Part shown: piece after piece, positions 1 to 8,705 of the stretch | Layout: every line of letters begins with the position of its first letter | How positions within the stretch are numbered: the first letter of the stretch is position 1 | DNA from: Leptospira ellisii | GTDB taxonomy: Bacteria; Spirochaetota; Leptospiria; Leptospirales; Leptospiraceae | Assembly: GCF_002811955.1 (NCBI RefSeq) | Contig: NZ_NPEF01000117.1 | Span: 1 to 12,276 of the forward strand | Length of the DNA stretch: 12,276 bases | Direction: 5' to 3' | Position numbers and translations under genes: made by a program | The notes under the pieces: generated by a model | What the model was told of the DNA's origin: nothing | Databases searched by the model: none | What the model saw: only the letters and a program-made list of their open reading frames with translations

Positions 1-291
1 CTTCTATAGTTTGAATTCCATGAATTTTATTTCATATAGATCGTCTTTATTTCAAATTATATCGTGAAAGGATTTTTACTCTTTCAACCTGTAACGTTTT
101 AACAAAAGCCTAAGTCTTTCGTATTAGATTCTAAACTCCATCGTATTAAGAATCGATTCGAAGGATCGGGCGTTTCGTTTTAAAGAACGAACCACTTTTT
201 TAAAACGAAGAGATGAAGGAGTAGCTTTCCCGACTGTCAAAAAAATATTGAACAAAAGCGGGGAAAGTGAAACGGAAAAACAGGAGCGAGT
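1..291. other. AT-rich gene-free region
   Basis: I see no convincing gene in this stretch. It is clearly more AT-rich than the rest of the window. It holds an imperfect direct repeat of period 20 (the 9-mer TTTATTTCA at 26-34 and again at 46-54, each followed by a similar ATCGT-containing stretch). It also has a 6-bp inverted repeat (TGAAAG 65-70 / CTTTCA 81-86), two copies of TCGTATTA (119-126 and 141-148), and the long inverted repeat listed separately. It probably carries regulatory sequence for the small ORF that follows, but no promoter stands out. Confidence 0.6.
173..210. repeat. Inverted repeat / hairpin upstream of the small ORF
   Basis: An 11-bp perfect inverted repeat has its left arm TTCGTTTTAAA at 174-184 and its right arm TTTAAAACGAA at 199-209. 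With three more inner pairs (one G-T) and one outer G-T pair it becomes a 15-bp stem (173-187 with 196-210) closing an 8-nt loop. No T-run follows on either strand beyond those inside the stem, so it is not a standard intrinsic terminator. It could be an RNA hairpin in the leader of the ORF at 295 or a binding site for a dimeric regulator. Confidence 0.6.
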
Positions 292-294
292 GTG

Positions 295-609
295 ATGGGA
301 TTTTTTCCGAACTTAGACATATCGATTTATGAAACGTTTGCGACGGGCGTGTTCAATCGATACATTGAATATTTTTACTCTGTGAGTATCGCAATCAGCC
401 TTTTGACCGGAGTTTCCGGATTGTATAAGGCCAAAAAAGATCGCGTTAGGGATGGGAAGGACGCGAAGCGGACCCCGAGCCGTTTTCGGCGAGGGGCCGA
501 AGCGAACGCGAAGTCCGGACCAGCCCGACCCAACGTCTTTTGTAGATCGTTTTTATTGAAAATCGAATTCGTTGGGGAACGCCCGGCTTTTCCCGAATTC
601 GCAAACTGA
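295..609 (+). CDS. Small hypothetical protein, possible single membrane segment
   Basis: This is a 104-residue ORF of unknown function. ATG 295 is chosen because AGGAG lies at 282-286, 8 nt upstream; a GTG directly before it (292) is the other option. Residues 1-54 look protein-like, with a hydrophobic stretch at about residues 27-43 (YFYSVSIAISLLTGVSG) that could cross the membrane, followed by a basic segment. From about residue 50 the composition changes sharply to Arg/Lys/Pro/Gly/Ala, because the frame reads through the GC-rich structured element at 441-535. That tail is probably encoded by inserted repeat sequence, so the original protein may have been different or longer. The gene may therefore be a remnant. 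No homologue is recognised. Confidence 0.4.
   Translation: MGFFPNLDISIYETFATGVFNRYIEYFYSVSIAISLLTGVSGLYKAKKDRVRDGKDAKRTPSRFRRGAEANAKSGPARPNVFCRSFLLKIEFVGERPAFPEFAN
441..535. repeat. GC-rich structured element, candidate dispersed repeat
   Basis: The base composition shifts abruptly to GC-rich here, between AT-rich flanks. It contains a hairpin at 473-496: CCCCGAGCCG, a TTTT loop, then CGGCGAGGGG, which is a 10-bp stem with two adjacent G-A/A-G mismatches. It ends at CCCAACG (529-535), and the complement CGTTGGG lies at 570-576. The style (CGTTAGGGATGG..., GCGAAGCG..., GTCCGGAC) resembles GC-rich elements I associate with Leptospira intergenic regions. That resemblance is recollection, not a search result, and only one copy lies in this window. 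Confidence 0.4.
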
Positions 610-769
610 ACGTTTGTTATGAATCCATCCTTTCCTCCCGTTTCTTTTTTGGAAAAGGAATTGAAGTTCCGAATGATTTCGTATAAAACTAAGTCCGTTT
701 CTGGGACCGGATGTCGGTTCGTGTGGATCGTATTCGGTTTTGTCGATTCGATTTTGGAGGATTTTGTTT

Positions 770-1213
770 ATGAAGAATAAATGGGTCGTGGTTGCAAATC
801 GTTCGGAAGCTAAAATTTACGAATACAAAGGCGCCCGCAACGGGTTGGAACTTTTGGAAAGTATCGAAAATCCGAAAGGCAGATTGAAAAATCGGGAACT
901 TTCCCCGCATTCCTCCGGAATCGGCAGAGGTTCCAAAGCGAAACGGGTCGCGTTCGATTCGGAATCCGTTCAAGAACCCAAACACAGAGTCGCCGAATCC
1001 TTTGCCGGTCAAATCGGCGATCTGATCTCCAAAGGCAGAAAATCGAATCGTTTTTTGAGCCTCATACTCGTTTCCGAACCGGGGTTTTTGGGAATTCTCC
1101 TGGATAAGATGGATCGCCATTCCCAAAATATGATCTTTCATAAAATGCAGAAGGACATCGATACCGGAGACAACCGCAGAATCCTTTCCCAGCTTCGGGG
1201 AATCCTCGCGTAG
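770..1213 (+). CDS. Host_attach (baeRF-type) family protein
   Basis: This 147-residue protein resembles the 'host attachment protein' family (Host_attach, PF10116), related to bacterial eRF1-like domains of uncertain molecular role. Supporting features, in order, are an N-terminal strand with [14 protein letters not shown] (residues 5-18), a central basic and serine-rich stretch with HSSGIGRGS (47-55), [16 protein letters not shown] (71-86), and a hydrophobic strand followed by [12 protein letters not shown] (100-111). This order and the length fit the family. The start is ATG 770, preceded by GGAGG at 756-760; an in-frame TTG at 740 has no ribosome binding site. No signal peptide is seen, so it is probably cytoplasmic. 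The family name comes from an old plant-attachment observation and does not prove such a role here. Confidence 0.75.
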   Translation: MKNKWVVVANRSEAKIYEYKGARNGLELLESIENPKGRLKNRELSPHSSGIGRGSKAKRVAFDSESVQEPKHRVAESFAGQIGDLISKGRKSNRFLSLILVSEPGFLGILLDKMDRHSQNMIFHKMQKDIDTGDNRRILSQLRGILA

Positions 1214-1236
1214 ACACTCCGCGCGTTTTCCGAATT

Positions 1237-1333
1237 CCGATCCGCGGCTTTTCGCTTTCGTTTCGGTTTCCGTCGGGTCGGAATTTTGAACGTCATTTTC
1301 TCGCGGATCGGTTTTTATAATTCGATCCGTTTT
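1237..1333 (+). promoter_or_regulatory. Three-arm terminator/antiterminator-like leader
   Basis: Three mutually complementary arms lie between the Host_attach gene and the kinase. Arm A CCGATCCGCG (1237-1246) is perfectly complementary to arm B CGCGGATCGG (1302-1311). Arm B's core CGGATCG (1304-1310) is also perfectly complementary to arm C CGATCCG (1323-1329), and TTTT follows at 1330-1333. The B:C hairpin (7 bp, 12-nt loop, T-run) looks like a modest intrinsic terminator. A:B pairing (10 bp) would block it. This may simply be the terminator of the upstream gene, or it may be an attenuator for the kinase gene. Confidence 0.4.
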
Positions 1334-1357
1334 CGCCATTTTGCTTCTCCACCCCCT

Positions 1358-1409
1358 TTTTTCCGTCCGGAAAAACATAGACAGAATCCGGCGTCTTCGA
1401 TTATCTAAT
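1358..1409 (+). promoter_or_regulatory. Palindrome and possible promoter upstream of the FGGY kinase
   Basis: TTTTTCCG-TC-CGGAAAAA at 1358-1375 is an 18-bp near-perfect palindrome, of the kind bound by dimeric regulators. Directly after it are TAGACA (1378-1383, 4 of 6 matches to the -35 consensus) and an AT-rich stretch with TCTAAT (1404-1409, 5 of 6 matches to -10). The spacing is 20 bp, longer than ideal. The pair lies about 90 bp before the kinase start codon. This is a weak prediction. Confidence 0.3.
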
Positions 1410-1495
1410 TTTTTGATTTCGATTGAGCCTTCGTTGTCGTTTACGGCGACTTCGTTTTCTTTCTCGTTTTTTACGTTTTATTTTCGGAGATTCGA

Positions 1496-3043
1496 ATGGC
1501 TAATTCTCAGGGCAAGTTTGTTCTTTCCATCGACAGCGGAGGAAGCGGTATTCGGGCGTTCGTGCTCGATCGTAAAGGAAAAATCGTAGAAAGACAATAC
1601 GAAAAAACCCCTCCGAATATCCCCGAAGCGGGCGCTTTGGAACACGATCCGGAAGTCCTCTGGAAGGCGCTTCTTTCGCTTTTGAAAAAGATCCAAAAAC
1701 GCAAAGGAATCGCCAAAGACATCATCACATTAGGAATTTGTAATCAACGAGGCTCCTTCGTTCTTTGGGAAAAGGCAACGGGCAAGCCCCTCACTCCGCT
1801 GATCAGTTGGGCGGACGTTCGCTCGCACAAAACCTCGGAAGCCATGAACCGGAACTGGATCTGGAGAATCATTCAGATCGTTTCCACGGTCGTAGGTCGT
1901 TTGACCAATCATCCTATGATGATCGCCACCTCCATGCTCAAGTTCACGACCGATCACGCGACCTGCCGTTTGAAATGGGTTTTGGATCAGGATCCGGATC
2001 TTAGAAAACGATGTAAAAAAGGCGAGGTTCTTTTCGGAACCTTGGATACCTGGTTTATCTATAAACTCACCGGTGGAAAACAACACCTCACCGATTCCTC
2101 CAACGCGGTGGCCACGGGTATGTTCAATCCGTTCCAGTTGATCTGGAACAAACCGGTCTGCGGTATTTTCGGAATTCCGATGAGTCTGTTCCCCGAAGTC
2201 AAGGACAGCAACGGGGATTTCGGAATTACGCTGCCCGAGTTTTTGGGAGGTCATTCGATTCCTATCCGGGCTTCCATCGGAGATCAAATGGCTGCGTTGT
2301 TCGGTCAGTGTTGTTTCGAACCGGGCGAAGTGAAAATCTCCCAAGGTTCCGGCGCTTTCGTCGATATCAATATGGGTTACAAAGCCAAACTGTCCAGAAG
2401 AGGTCTGTTCCCTATGATCGCCTGGAGATTGAACGGTAAAACCACGTATATGCTCGAAGGTTTCGTCGCGACCGCGGGAACTCTGATCGATTGGCTCGGA
2501 AAAGGGATCGGTCTTTCGGATACGCCTAAGGTCCTCAACGAACTTGCGTCCCAATCCGAAGACACGGAAGGCGTCGTTTTTATTCCGACTCCTACGGGCG
2601 CGCGGTTTCCTTATTTTAATCCGAGGGCTAAGGCTTCGGTGATCGGACTTTCCCTCGCCACCCATAGAAGACACGTAGCCCGCGCCGTTCTCGAAGGGAT
2701 TTCCCTGAGTTTGTACGAGATCCTGGAAGGAATTCAGCAGGATACGAAAGTGGAGATCAAAGACATCAAGGTTGACGGCGGAGTTTCCCAATCCGATATT
2801 CTTCTGCAAAGCCTTGCGGATTTTTCCAACGTTCGCGTGGACCGCGCTCCCGAACCGGACATGACCGCGACGGGAGCCGCGTATATGGCCGGCCTGGCCG
2901 TCGGTTTTTGGAAGGATTTGGCGGAACTCAAAACATTACAAAAAGGTTATAAATCCTTCGACCCGAAGATGGATCCGGCCAAACGGACGCAAAAGATACT
3001 GAGATGGAAAAAGGCGGTCGCGGCCACTCTTTCGATCGAATGA
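1496..3043 (+). CDS. FGGY-family carbohydrate/polyol kinase, glycerol-kinase-like
   Basis: This 515-residue cytoplasmic kinase has the two-domain FGGY fold and should phosphorylate a sugar or polyol with ATP. Seen in the sequence: N-terminal phosphate loop DSGGSG (residues 13-18), NQRGS (83-87), GTLDTW (181-186), catalytic-base region [11 protein letters not shown] (261-271, Asp263), GSGAF (284-288), EGFVATAG (321-328), and C-terminal ATPase motifs VDGGVSQSD (426-434) and [16 protein letters not shown] (457-472). Length and overall similarity point to glycerol kinase (GlpK). However, the Arg-Glu that contacts glycerol in GlpK reads Arg85-Gly86, and by alignment the usual Tyr of the YFSGTK region is replaced within [11 protein letters not shown]. 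The true substrate may therefore not be glycerol. The start is ATG 1496 with GGAG at 1486-1489. It converges on the next gene with a 22-bp gap. Confidence 0.85.
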   Translation: MANSQGKFVLSIDSGGSGIRAFVLDRKGKIVERQYEKTPPNIPEAGALEHDPEVLWKALLSLLKKIQKRKGIAKDIITLGICNQRGSFVLWEKATGKPLTPLISWADVRSHKTSEAMNRNWIWRIIQIVSTVVGRLTNHPMMIATSMLKFTTDHATCRLKWVLDQDPDLRKRCKKGEVLFGTLDTWFIYKLTGGKQHLTDSSNAVATGMFNPFQLIWNKPVCGIFGIPMSLFPEVKDSNGDFGITLPEFLGGHSIPIRASIGDQMAALFGQCCFEPGEVKISQGSGAFVDINMGYKAKLSRRGLFPMIAWRLNGKTTYMLEGFVATAGTLIDWLGKGIGLSDTPKVLNELASQSEDTEGVVFIPTPTGARFPYFNPRAKASVIGLSLATHRRHVARAVLEGISLSLYEILEGIQQDTKVEIKDIKVDGGVSQSDILLQSLADFSNVRVDRAPEPDMTATGAAYMAGLAVGFWKDLAELKTLQKGYKSFDPKMDPAKRTQKILRWKKAVAATLSIE

Positions 3044-3065
3044 TTTTTAACGTTATGCGAAACCG

Positions 3066-3491
3066 TTACGCGAATCGGATCGAACTGATCACGGTCGTCA
3101 AGTCGCGGACCAAGTAGGCGGCCGGAGTTTCGTCTCCGTTGTAGGTGAGCAGGATCATCCGTTTGCCGTTCGCGATCATATATACCATCCAAAACCGATC
3201 CTCTTTTCGGAATTCGCAGGCCATGATCCTGCTGCCTTCCTCGTTTTCGAAGGACGCGACCTTGTCCTCTTCGAAGTCGATCTCGTGGGTTTTCAGATAT
3301 CTGCGCAGTTCCTCGTGAAGATCGTAACTTCCCGCCTTGTTTTCGAACGCGTAAACCTGTAAGGCGCCGCTTCCGTTCTCCTCGAAAAACGCGGGAATTC
3401 CCTCGATGACCATATGAACCCAATGCGCGGGAACTACCATCGAATACCAGCCGTTGGGAGAGTTGTAGAGTTTGAATTCCGGTTGCGACAT
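3066..3491 (-). CDS. Conserved hypothetical protein, possibly DUF3805-like
   Basis: This is a 141-residue soluble protein of unknown function. It begins with a pattern seen in small domains that start with an aromatic-rich strand, 'NSPNGWYSMVVPAHWV' (residues 10-25), then GALQVYAFEN (42-51). A charged helix covers about residues 57-82, followed by two strands EGSRIMACEF and FWMVYMIANGKRMILLTYNG, and a C-terminal helix DLTTVISSIRF. The layout recalls DUF3805-type proteins, but that is an impression, not a search result. No signal peptide or membrane segment is seen. The start is ATG at 3491; only a weak AGG lies upstream. It is convergent with the kinase and divergent from the hydrolase, so it is probably transcribed alone. 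Confidence 0.65.
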   Translation of the reverse strand: MSQPEFKLYNSPNGWYSMVVPAHWVHMVIEGIPAFFEENGSGALQVYAFENKAGSYDLHEELRRYLKTHEIDFEEDKVASFENEEGSRIMACEFRKEDRFWMVYMIANGKRMILLTYNGDETPAAYLVRDLTTVISSIRFA

Positions 3492-3553
3492 TCGTTTGCC
3501 TGGATTCTACCAGATTTACGTTTTGGAATTTTCGGGCAAGCAGCTTCTAATCC

Positions 3554-4823
<1,270 letters not shown>

Positions 4824-4931
4824 TTTGAGGTTCAAATTTGCCTGTTTATTAGAAGAACTGAATTATGTCATGCCTAAAAAATAAGCGATTTATAAAAGCG
4901 AGTCGCAATATTCTTCTTTATTTCTAAAAAA

Positions 4932-4960
4932 ACGACAGAATTTCCCCTGTTTTCTATACT
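4932..4960 (+). promoter_or_regulatory. Promoter for the GAF-SpoIIE-TPR gene
   Basis: ACGACA (4932-4937, 4 of 6 to TTGACA) and TATACT (4955-4960, 5 of 6 to TATAAT) are separated by 17 bp. Transcription would start near 4967, leaving a leader of about 68 nt before ATG 5035. The rest of 4824-5034 shows no gene. Confidence 0.5.
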
Positions 4961-5034
4961 GGTACGCTTTTTGCAAACAATTCTACAAACAGAAGCGAAT
5001 TCAAGGATTCAATCTTTTCCTTGGAGTGCGGTAT

Positions 5035-6897
5035 ATGATAGATATAAAATTTGGACAACGCAAGGTCGTAAGTTTCCGGGGAAGCCACAAGGTCGTAGGA
5101 GGACTTACCGAGAAGAATAAGATCGATATTCTTCTTTATATCAGTAAGGAGTTTTCCTCCGTCGATAAACACGAGGAGCTTTACGATTCCGTAATCAATA
5201 TCTGCAAAGACATTTTCGAATGCGACAATACGACCCTTCGTATCTGGAAGGACGGACTTCTGGTCCCGGTGCGTTATCTTTTGGAAACGACTCCTCCCCG
5301 CCGAAGCGTCACCGAAAACGAAGGTTATTCCGGACACACGTTTAAGACCAAACATTCCCTTTTGGTGCAGAATCTCGCGTATCATCCGGAATACGTGGAC
5401 GAGGGGGAATCCACCCTCTCCGTTATGTGCGTTCCCATCCTGTACAAGGACGAAGTGCTCGGAACCATCGCGGTGGAATCCGAACACAGCTTTTTTTACA
5501 TAGAGGACGACGTCGAAATTTTGGAAGCGCTTGCGGCGCAACTCGCGCTCGCGTTGACCACGGTGCGTCTGATCGAAGGTCTCGTGGAAGCGAACCACAG
5601 GGAAGCCGCCGTTTTAAAACAACTCGAGTTCGACATGAAGATGGGGCGTAACGTTCAGAGTCAGATCATCAACACGAACATCGCGCCTTGGAACGGAATC
5701 CATTTCGGAACGTATTACGAACCGATGACCGAGGTCTCGGGGGATTACTTCGACGTTGTGCGTCACGGAAACGCGGTCACCGTGATCATCGCCGACGTTT
5801 CCGGTCACGGAATTCCCGCGGCGCTCGTGACGATGTCCATCCATTATCAATTCAAACGTTGTACTTCTTTGGGGCTAGGGCTCACCGAAACACTCGCCGA
5901 ACTCGGAGAATCCATTCGTCCCCAACTTCCGGAAGGCACGTATTTCACCGCGTTCATTTTGAGAATCTACGGCGACTATTCGTATTCGTATGTGAACGGA
6001 GCGCATCAGAAGCTGATCCATTTCCGGAACGATACGGGTGTGATCGACGAGTTGGATTCCCACGGAGTTCCCATGGGAATTTTCGAGGTCGGTAGAAGCA
6101 ACTTCGAGGAGAAACACGGCCGGATCAATCCGGGGGATATTCTCATTCTCACCTCCGACGGAATCGTGGAACAAAAAAATCCCGAACGTCAGGAGTTGGG
6201 CAACTCCCGTTTTTTGGAATGGGTGCGTCAGGAAAAACAAACCCTCGAAGAACAAAGGGATCGTATTTATGTCGGGGATTTGGTGGATTCCCTCATTTCG
6301 CGTTTTAAACGTTATAAGGGAGAGGCCAGAAACGGGGACGATATCTCGATCATGGCCCTTCAGTGTAATCCGCTTTTGAACAAGGCCAAGTCGATGATGA
6401 ACGTCGCCAAAACCGCGGCCCGGGAAAAGAACGATTCCCTCGCCTACGACAAGGCGCTGGACGTCTATTCCCTCGACGATTCGATCAAGGACAGTCTTCT
6501 TCTTCTCGGAAGAATGTATTATCGCGACAGGAATTTTCCCAAAGCGATCCAGTTTTTGGATAAGTTCGTCAAAACTTCGGGAGAGGATTCGGCTTACATC
6601 CATTATCTGATCGGAAGGGCCTACTACGAGACGGATAACATCGCAGAGGCGAAACGTTCTCTCAAACGTTCTCTCGCCATCGATCATACGTATTCGAAAG
6701 CCAGCCTCCGTTTGGCGAGGTGTTATCTCAAGGAGAATCAGAGTCCGAAGGCGATCAAGGTGCTTCAACAGGGGATCAAAAGCGCCCCTACGAACGAGTA
6801 TCTCAAAATCTCCCTGAAAAAGCTGGAGGATCTGATGCGTAACAAAAAGGAGGATGATTCCTCCCTTTCCGGCGAGGAGGAGAAACTCGCCGTCTGA
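5035..6897 (+). CDS. GAF-domain SpoIIE/RsbU-type protein phosphatase with C-terminal TPRs
   Basis: This is a 620-residue cytoplasmic signalling protein. A GAF sensor domain covers about residues 27-180 (STLSVMCVPILYKDEVLGTIAVES at its core) and a short helical linker follows. The PP2C-like SpoIIE/RsbU phosphatase domain covers about 202-443, with the metal-binding acidic residues in SGDYFDV (Asp237), ADVSGHG (Asp254), LTSDGIVE (Asp375) and NGDDISIM (Asp435/436), so it should be active. Three tetratricopeptide repeats follow at about 484-590, and then an acidic tail. Such phosphatases typically dephosphorylate an anti-sigma-factor antagonist; none is encoded nearby. ATG 5035 is preferred over GTG 5026 because GGAG (5023-5026) sits 8 nt before it. 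The ammonium transporter follows 48 bp downstream with no terminator between. Confidence 0.88.
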   Translation: MIDIKFGQRKVVSFRGSHKVVGGLTEKNKIDILLYISKEFSSVDKHEELYDSVINICKDIFECDNTTLRIWKDGLLVPVRYLLETTPPRRSVTENEGYSGHTFKTKHSLLVQNLAYHPEYVDEGESTLSVMCVPILYKDEVLGTIAVESEHSFFYIEDDVEILEALAAQLALALTTVRLIEGLVEANHREAAVLKQLEFDMKMGRNVQSQIINTNIAPWNGIHFGTYYEPMTEVSGDYFDVVRHGNAVTVIIADVSGHGIPAALVTMSIHYQFKRCTSLGLGLTETLAELGESIRPQLPEGTYFTAFILRIYGDYSYSYVNGAHQKLIHFRNDTGVIDELDSHGVPMGIFEVGRSNFEEKHGRINPGDILILTSDGIVEQKNPERQELGNSRFLEWVRQEKQTLEEQRDRIYVGDLVDSLISRFKRYKGEARNGDDISIMALQCNPLLNKAKSMMNVAKTAAREKNDSLAYDKALDVYSLDDSIKDSLLLLGRMYYRDRNFPKAIQFLDKFVKTSGEDSAYIHYLIGRAYYETDNIAEAKRSLKRSLAIDHTYSKASLRLARCYLKENQSPKAIKVLQQGIKSAPTNEYLKISLKKLEDLMRNKKEDDSSLSGEEEKLAV

Positions 6898-6945
6898 TTT
6901 TAGTTTGGAATGATTTAAATAAAAAAAAGGAGATTAAGTTATACT

Positions 6946-8325
6946 ATGCGTTGGTATCTTGTTCTAATTCTTACGCTGTCGGCAACGGGGATCTTTGCCC
7001 AAGACGTTCCCGTTGCAGAAACGGCCGCGCCCGTCCCGGATCCGGCCGTGACCGCAGTCAGCACGGAGCTCGCGACCTTACGATCGGAGATCAATTGGCT
7101 TTGGACTTGTATTGCGGCTTTTATGGTCTTTTTTATGCAGGCCGGTTTCGCTTACGTGGAAGCGGGATTTACGCGCGCAAAAAACGTGGTGAACATTCTC
7201 ATGAAGAACTTCATCGACTTCTGTTTGGGATCCATCTTTTTTTGGCTCGTCGGTTTTTCGGTGATGTTCGGTCCTCAGTTGTTTCCCGGTTTCGGAATCG
7301 GAATTCCCGGGCTTGCGGATTCCCTGATCGTTAAGGACGGCGTTCCGGATAAGTGGGGATTCGCGTTCTTCATTTTCCAGATGGTGTTCGCCGGAACCGC
7401 GGCAACCATCGTTTCGGGTGCGATGGCGGAGAGAACCAAATTCGTTTCATATATCGTCTTTTCGATCTTGATCACCGCTTTCGTTTATCCGGTGTTCGGA
7501 AGTTTGGCCTGGGCCGGTCTTTGGGGTTTGGGTAAGGGATTTTTGGAGCAGAAGGGATTTATCGATTTCGCCGGTTCCACGGTGGTTCACTCCGTCGGCG
7601 GCTGGGCCGGTTTGGCCGGGGCTTTGATTTTGGGACCGAGGATCGGTAAGTATCAGGACGGCAAACTTTTTCCGATCTTAGGGCACAATATGTCCATGGC
7701 CGCGTTAGGCGTCTTTATCCTTTGGTTCGGTTGGTTCGGATTCAATCCGGGTTCCACGACTTCGGTGAACGGCGGAAACTTCGCGGTGATCGCGGTCACC
7801 ACCAACATGGCGGCGGTTTCCGGAGCTTTGGCGTCGATGATCGTCACTTGGATCATGTTCAAAAAGCCCGACATCGGTCTTTCGTTAAACGGCGCTTTGG
7901 CGGGGTTGGTTGCGATCACTTCCCCTTGCGCGAACGTAAGCATCTCCTCCGCCGTGATCATCGGTTTTGTGGCGGGAATTCTCGTGGTGCTCAGCGTTCT
8001 CTTTTTCGATCGTATTCACATAGACGATCCGGTCGGCGCGGTTTCGGTTCACGGGGTTTGCGGAGCCTGGGGAACGCTTGCGGCCGGTTTGTTTGCGCAA
8101 GAAGCCTACGGCGGAGTCAACGGTCTTTTTTTCGGAGGGGAATTGTCGGTGGTCCTCGTTCAATTGACCGGTATCGGAATCGCCTTTCTCTGGTCGTTCG
8201 GAGTTAGCTCGATCATCTTTTTGGCTCTCAAATATACGCTGGGATTGCGTGTCTCCGAAGACGAAGAAATTACCGGTTTGGATATTTTGGAACACGGAAA
8301 CGAAGCGTATCCGATTTCGAAATAA
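6946..8325 (+). CDS. amt: Ammonium transporter, Amt family
   Basis: This 459-residue inner-membrane ammonium channel has a cleavable signal peptide (cut near GIFA/QD, residue 18), a short periplasmic Ala/Pro/Val segment, and then about eleven membrane segments. Hallmarks seen: FVMQAGFAYVEAG-like start (read here as FFMQAGFAYVEAGF, 62-75), FQMVFAGTAATIVSGAMAER (144-163), the conserved Asp and first pore histidine in FIDFAGSTVVH (Asp207, His215), GWFGFNPGS (262-270), the second pore histidine in VSVHGVCGAWGTLA (His369), and the C-terminal cytoplasmic tail GLRVSEDEEITGLDILEHG that contacts PII proteins in this family. All key residues are intact. AGGAG at 6928-6932 is 13 nt from ATG 6946, which is rather long. 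No glnK/PII gene is adjacent, which is unusual for amt. It ends before a strong terminator. Confidence 0.95.
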   Translation: MRWYLVLILTLSATGIFAQDVPVAETAAPVPDPAVTAVSTELATLRSEINWLWTCIAAFMVFFMQAGFAYVEAGFTRAKNVVNILMKNFIDFCLGSIFFWLVGFSVMFGPQLFPGFGIGIPGLADSLIVKDGVPDKWGFAFFIFQMVFAGTAATIVSGAMAERTKFVSYIVFSILITAFVYPVFGSLAWAGLWGLGKGFLEQKGFIDFAGSTVVHSVGGWAGLAGALILGPRIGKYQDGKLFPILGHNMSMAALGVFILWFGWFGFNPGSTTSVNGGNFAVIAVTTNMAAVSGALASMIVTWIMFKKPDIGLSLNGALAGLVAITSPCANVSISSAVIIGFVAGILVVLSVLFFDRIHIDDPVGAVSVHGVCGAWGTLAAGLFAQEAYGGVNGLFFGGELSVVLVQLTGIGIAFLWSFGVSSIIFLALKYTLGLRVSEDEEITGLDILEHGNEAYPISK

Positions 8326-8350
8326 TCGAGTTTTTCTTTCGTTTTAACTG

Positions 8351-8391
8351 AAAATGCCGGAGATTCTAGTCGAGATCCCCGGCATTTTTTT
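8351..8391 (+). terminator. Intrinsic terminator after amt
   Basis: AAATGCCGG (8352-8360) pairs perfectly with CCGGCATTT (8379-8387). After one mismatch the stem can extend inward (GAT with ATC). The T-run covers 8385-8391. Placed 26 nt after the amt stop codon, it should end the phosphatase-amt transcript. Confidence 0.85.
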
Positions 8392-8406
8392 CGAGGGAGT
8401 TCCCGC

Positions 8407-8526
8407 ATGGTTCGGGTTACAAAGAAAATCTCCCCTGAAACCGGGGAGATCCTACAAATCGATCCGCAAGCGACACGTAGGGCTTGGTCCGAATTGGCCG
8501 TTCTCGATCGTCTCACACGGAAATGA
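8407..8526 (+). CDS. Micro-ORF 1 (39 residues), unknown
   Basis: This is a possible 39-residue protein of unknown function, hydrophilic and basic, with a likely helix (TRRAWSELAVLDRL, residues 23-36). Support: ATG 8407 has a good ribosome binding site, GGGAG at 8395-8399 with 7-nt spacing. The codon use matches the neighbours. Its stop codon overlaps the start of the next small ORF (ATGA, 8523-8526), a typical sign of translational coupling. It lies directly after the amt terminator, so it needs its own promoter, which I cannot see. It could also be a remnant of a decayed gene. Confidence 0.4.
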   Translation: MVRVTKKISPETGEILQIDPQATRRAWSELAVLDRLTRK

Positions 8527-8705
8527 TTTCTTTTCGGATTGTTTTTTCGGACCGAGCGGGAATCCGCGAGCCCGAAGTCGGCGCGGTCCGCGAAGGATTC
8601 GGGGAGTTCCTACAATACGGAAATTTGCCTTTCGCGGATGCGGCCCAGGCTGCTCGGAAATTTCGTGAGAGTTCCCACACCGACAAAGGTTCACGTTTTT
8701 CATGA
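8523..8705 (+). CDS. Micro-ORF 2 (60 residues), unknown
   Basis: This is a possible 60-residue soluble protein of unknown function. It starts inside the stop codon of micro-ORF 1 (ATGA overlap), so it would be translated by coupling. Residues 1-10 form a strand-like hydrophobic start (MISFRIVFSD). A region with EGFGEFLQYGNLPFADAAQAARKF (about 25-48) looks helical and amphipathic, and the C-terminus is polar. Codon choice fits the genome. Its stop again overlaps an ATG (8702), but that frame gives only 14 codons. A two-gene toxin-antitoxin or regulator pair has this kind of layout, but nothing in the residues proves it. Confidence 0.35.
   Translation: MISFRIVFSDRAGIREPEVGAVREGFGEFLQYGNLPFADAAQAARKFRESSHTDKGSRFS

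Noticed and set aside
619..780. A 53-codon ORF overlapping the start of the Host_attach gene
   Set aside because: It has no ribosome binding site and no protein-like pattern, and it ends inside the next gene's start.
689..1339. A long minus-strand ORF with a GGAG and ATG (1339) start, antisense to the Host_attach gene
   Set aside because: It overlaps a recognisable gene along its whole length and its translation over that gene has no family features. Antisense frames stay open by codon bias throughout this window. The start region up to 1214 is the only part that could be real.
1730..2809. A 359-codon minus-strand ORF
   Set aside because: It lies entirely inside the FGGY kinase, whose motifs are intact on the plus strand.
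3044..3068. A possible shared terminator between the convergent kinase and hypothetical gene
   Set aside because: The only inverted repeat (TAACG/CGTTA) is 5 bp, with no T-run.
5875..6768. A 297-codon minus-strand ORF
   Set aside because: It is a shadow of the phosphatase/TPR region.
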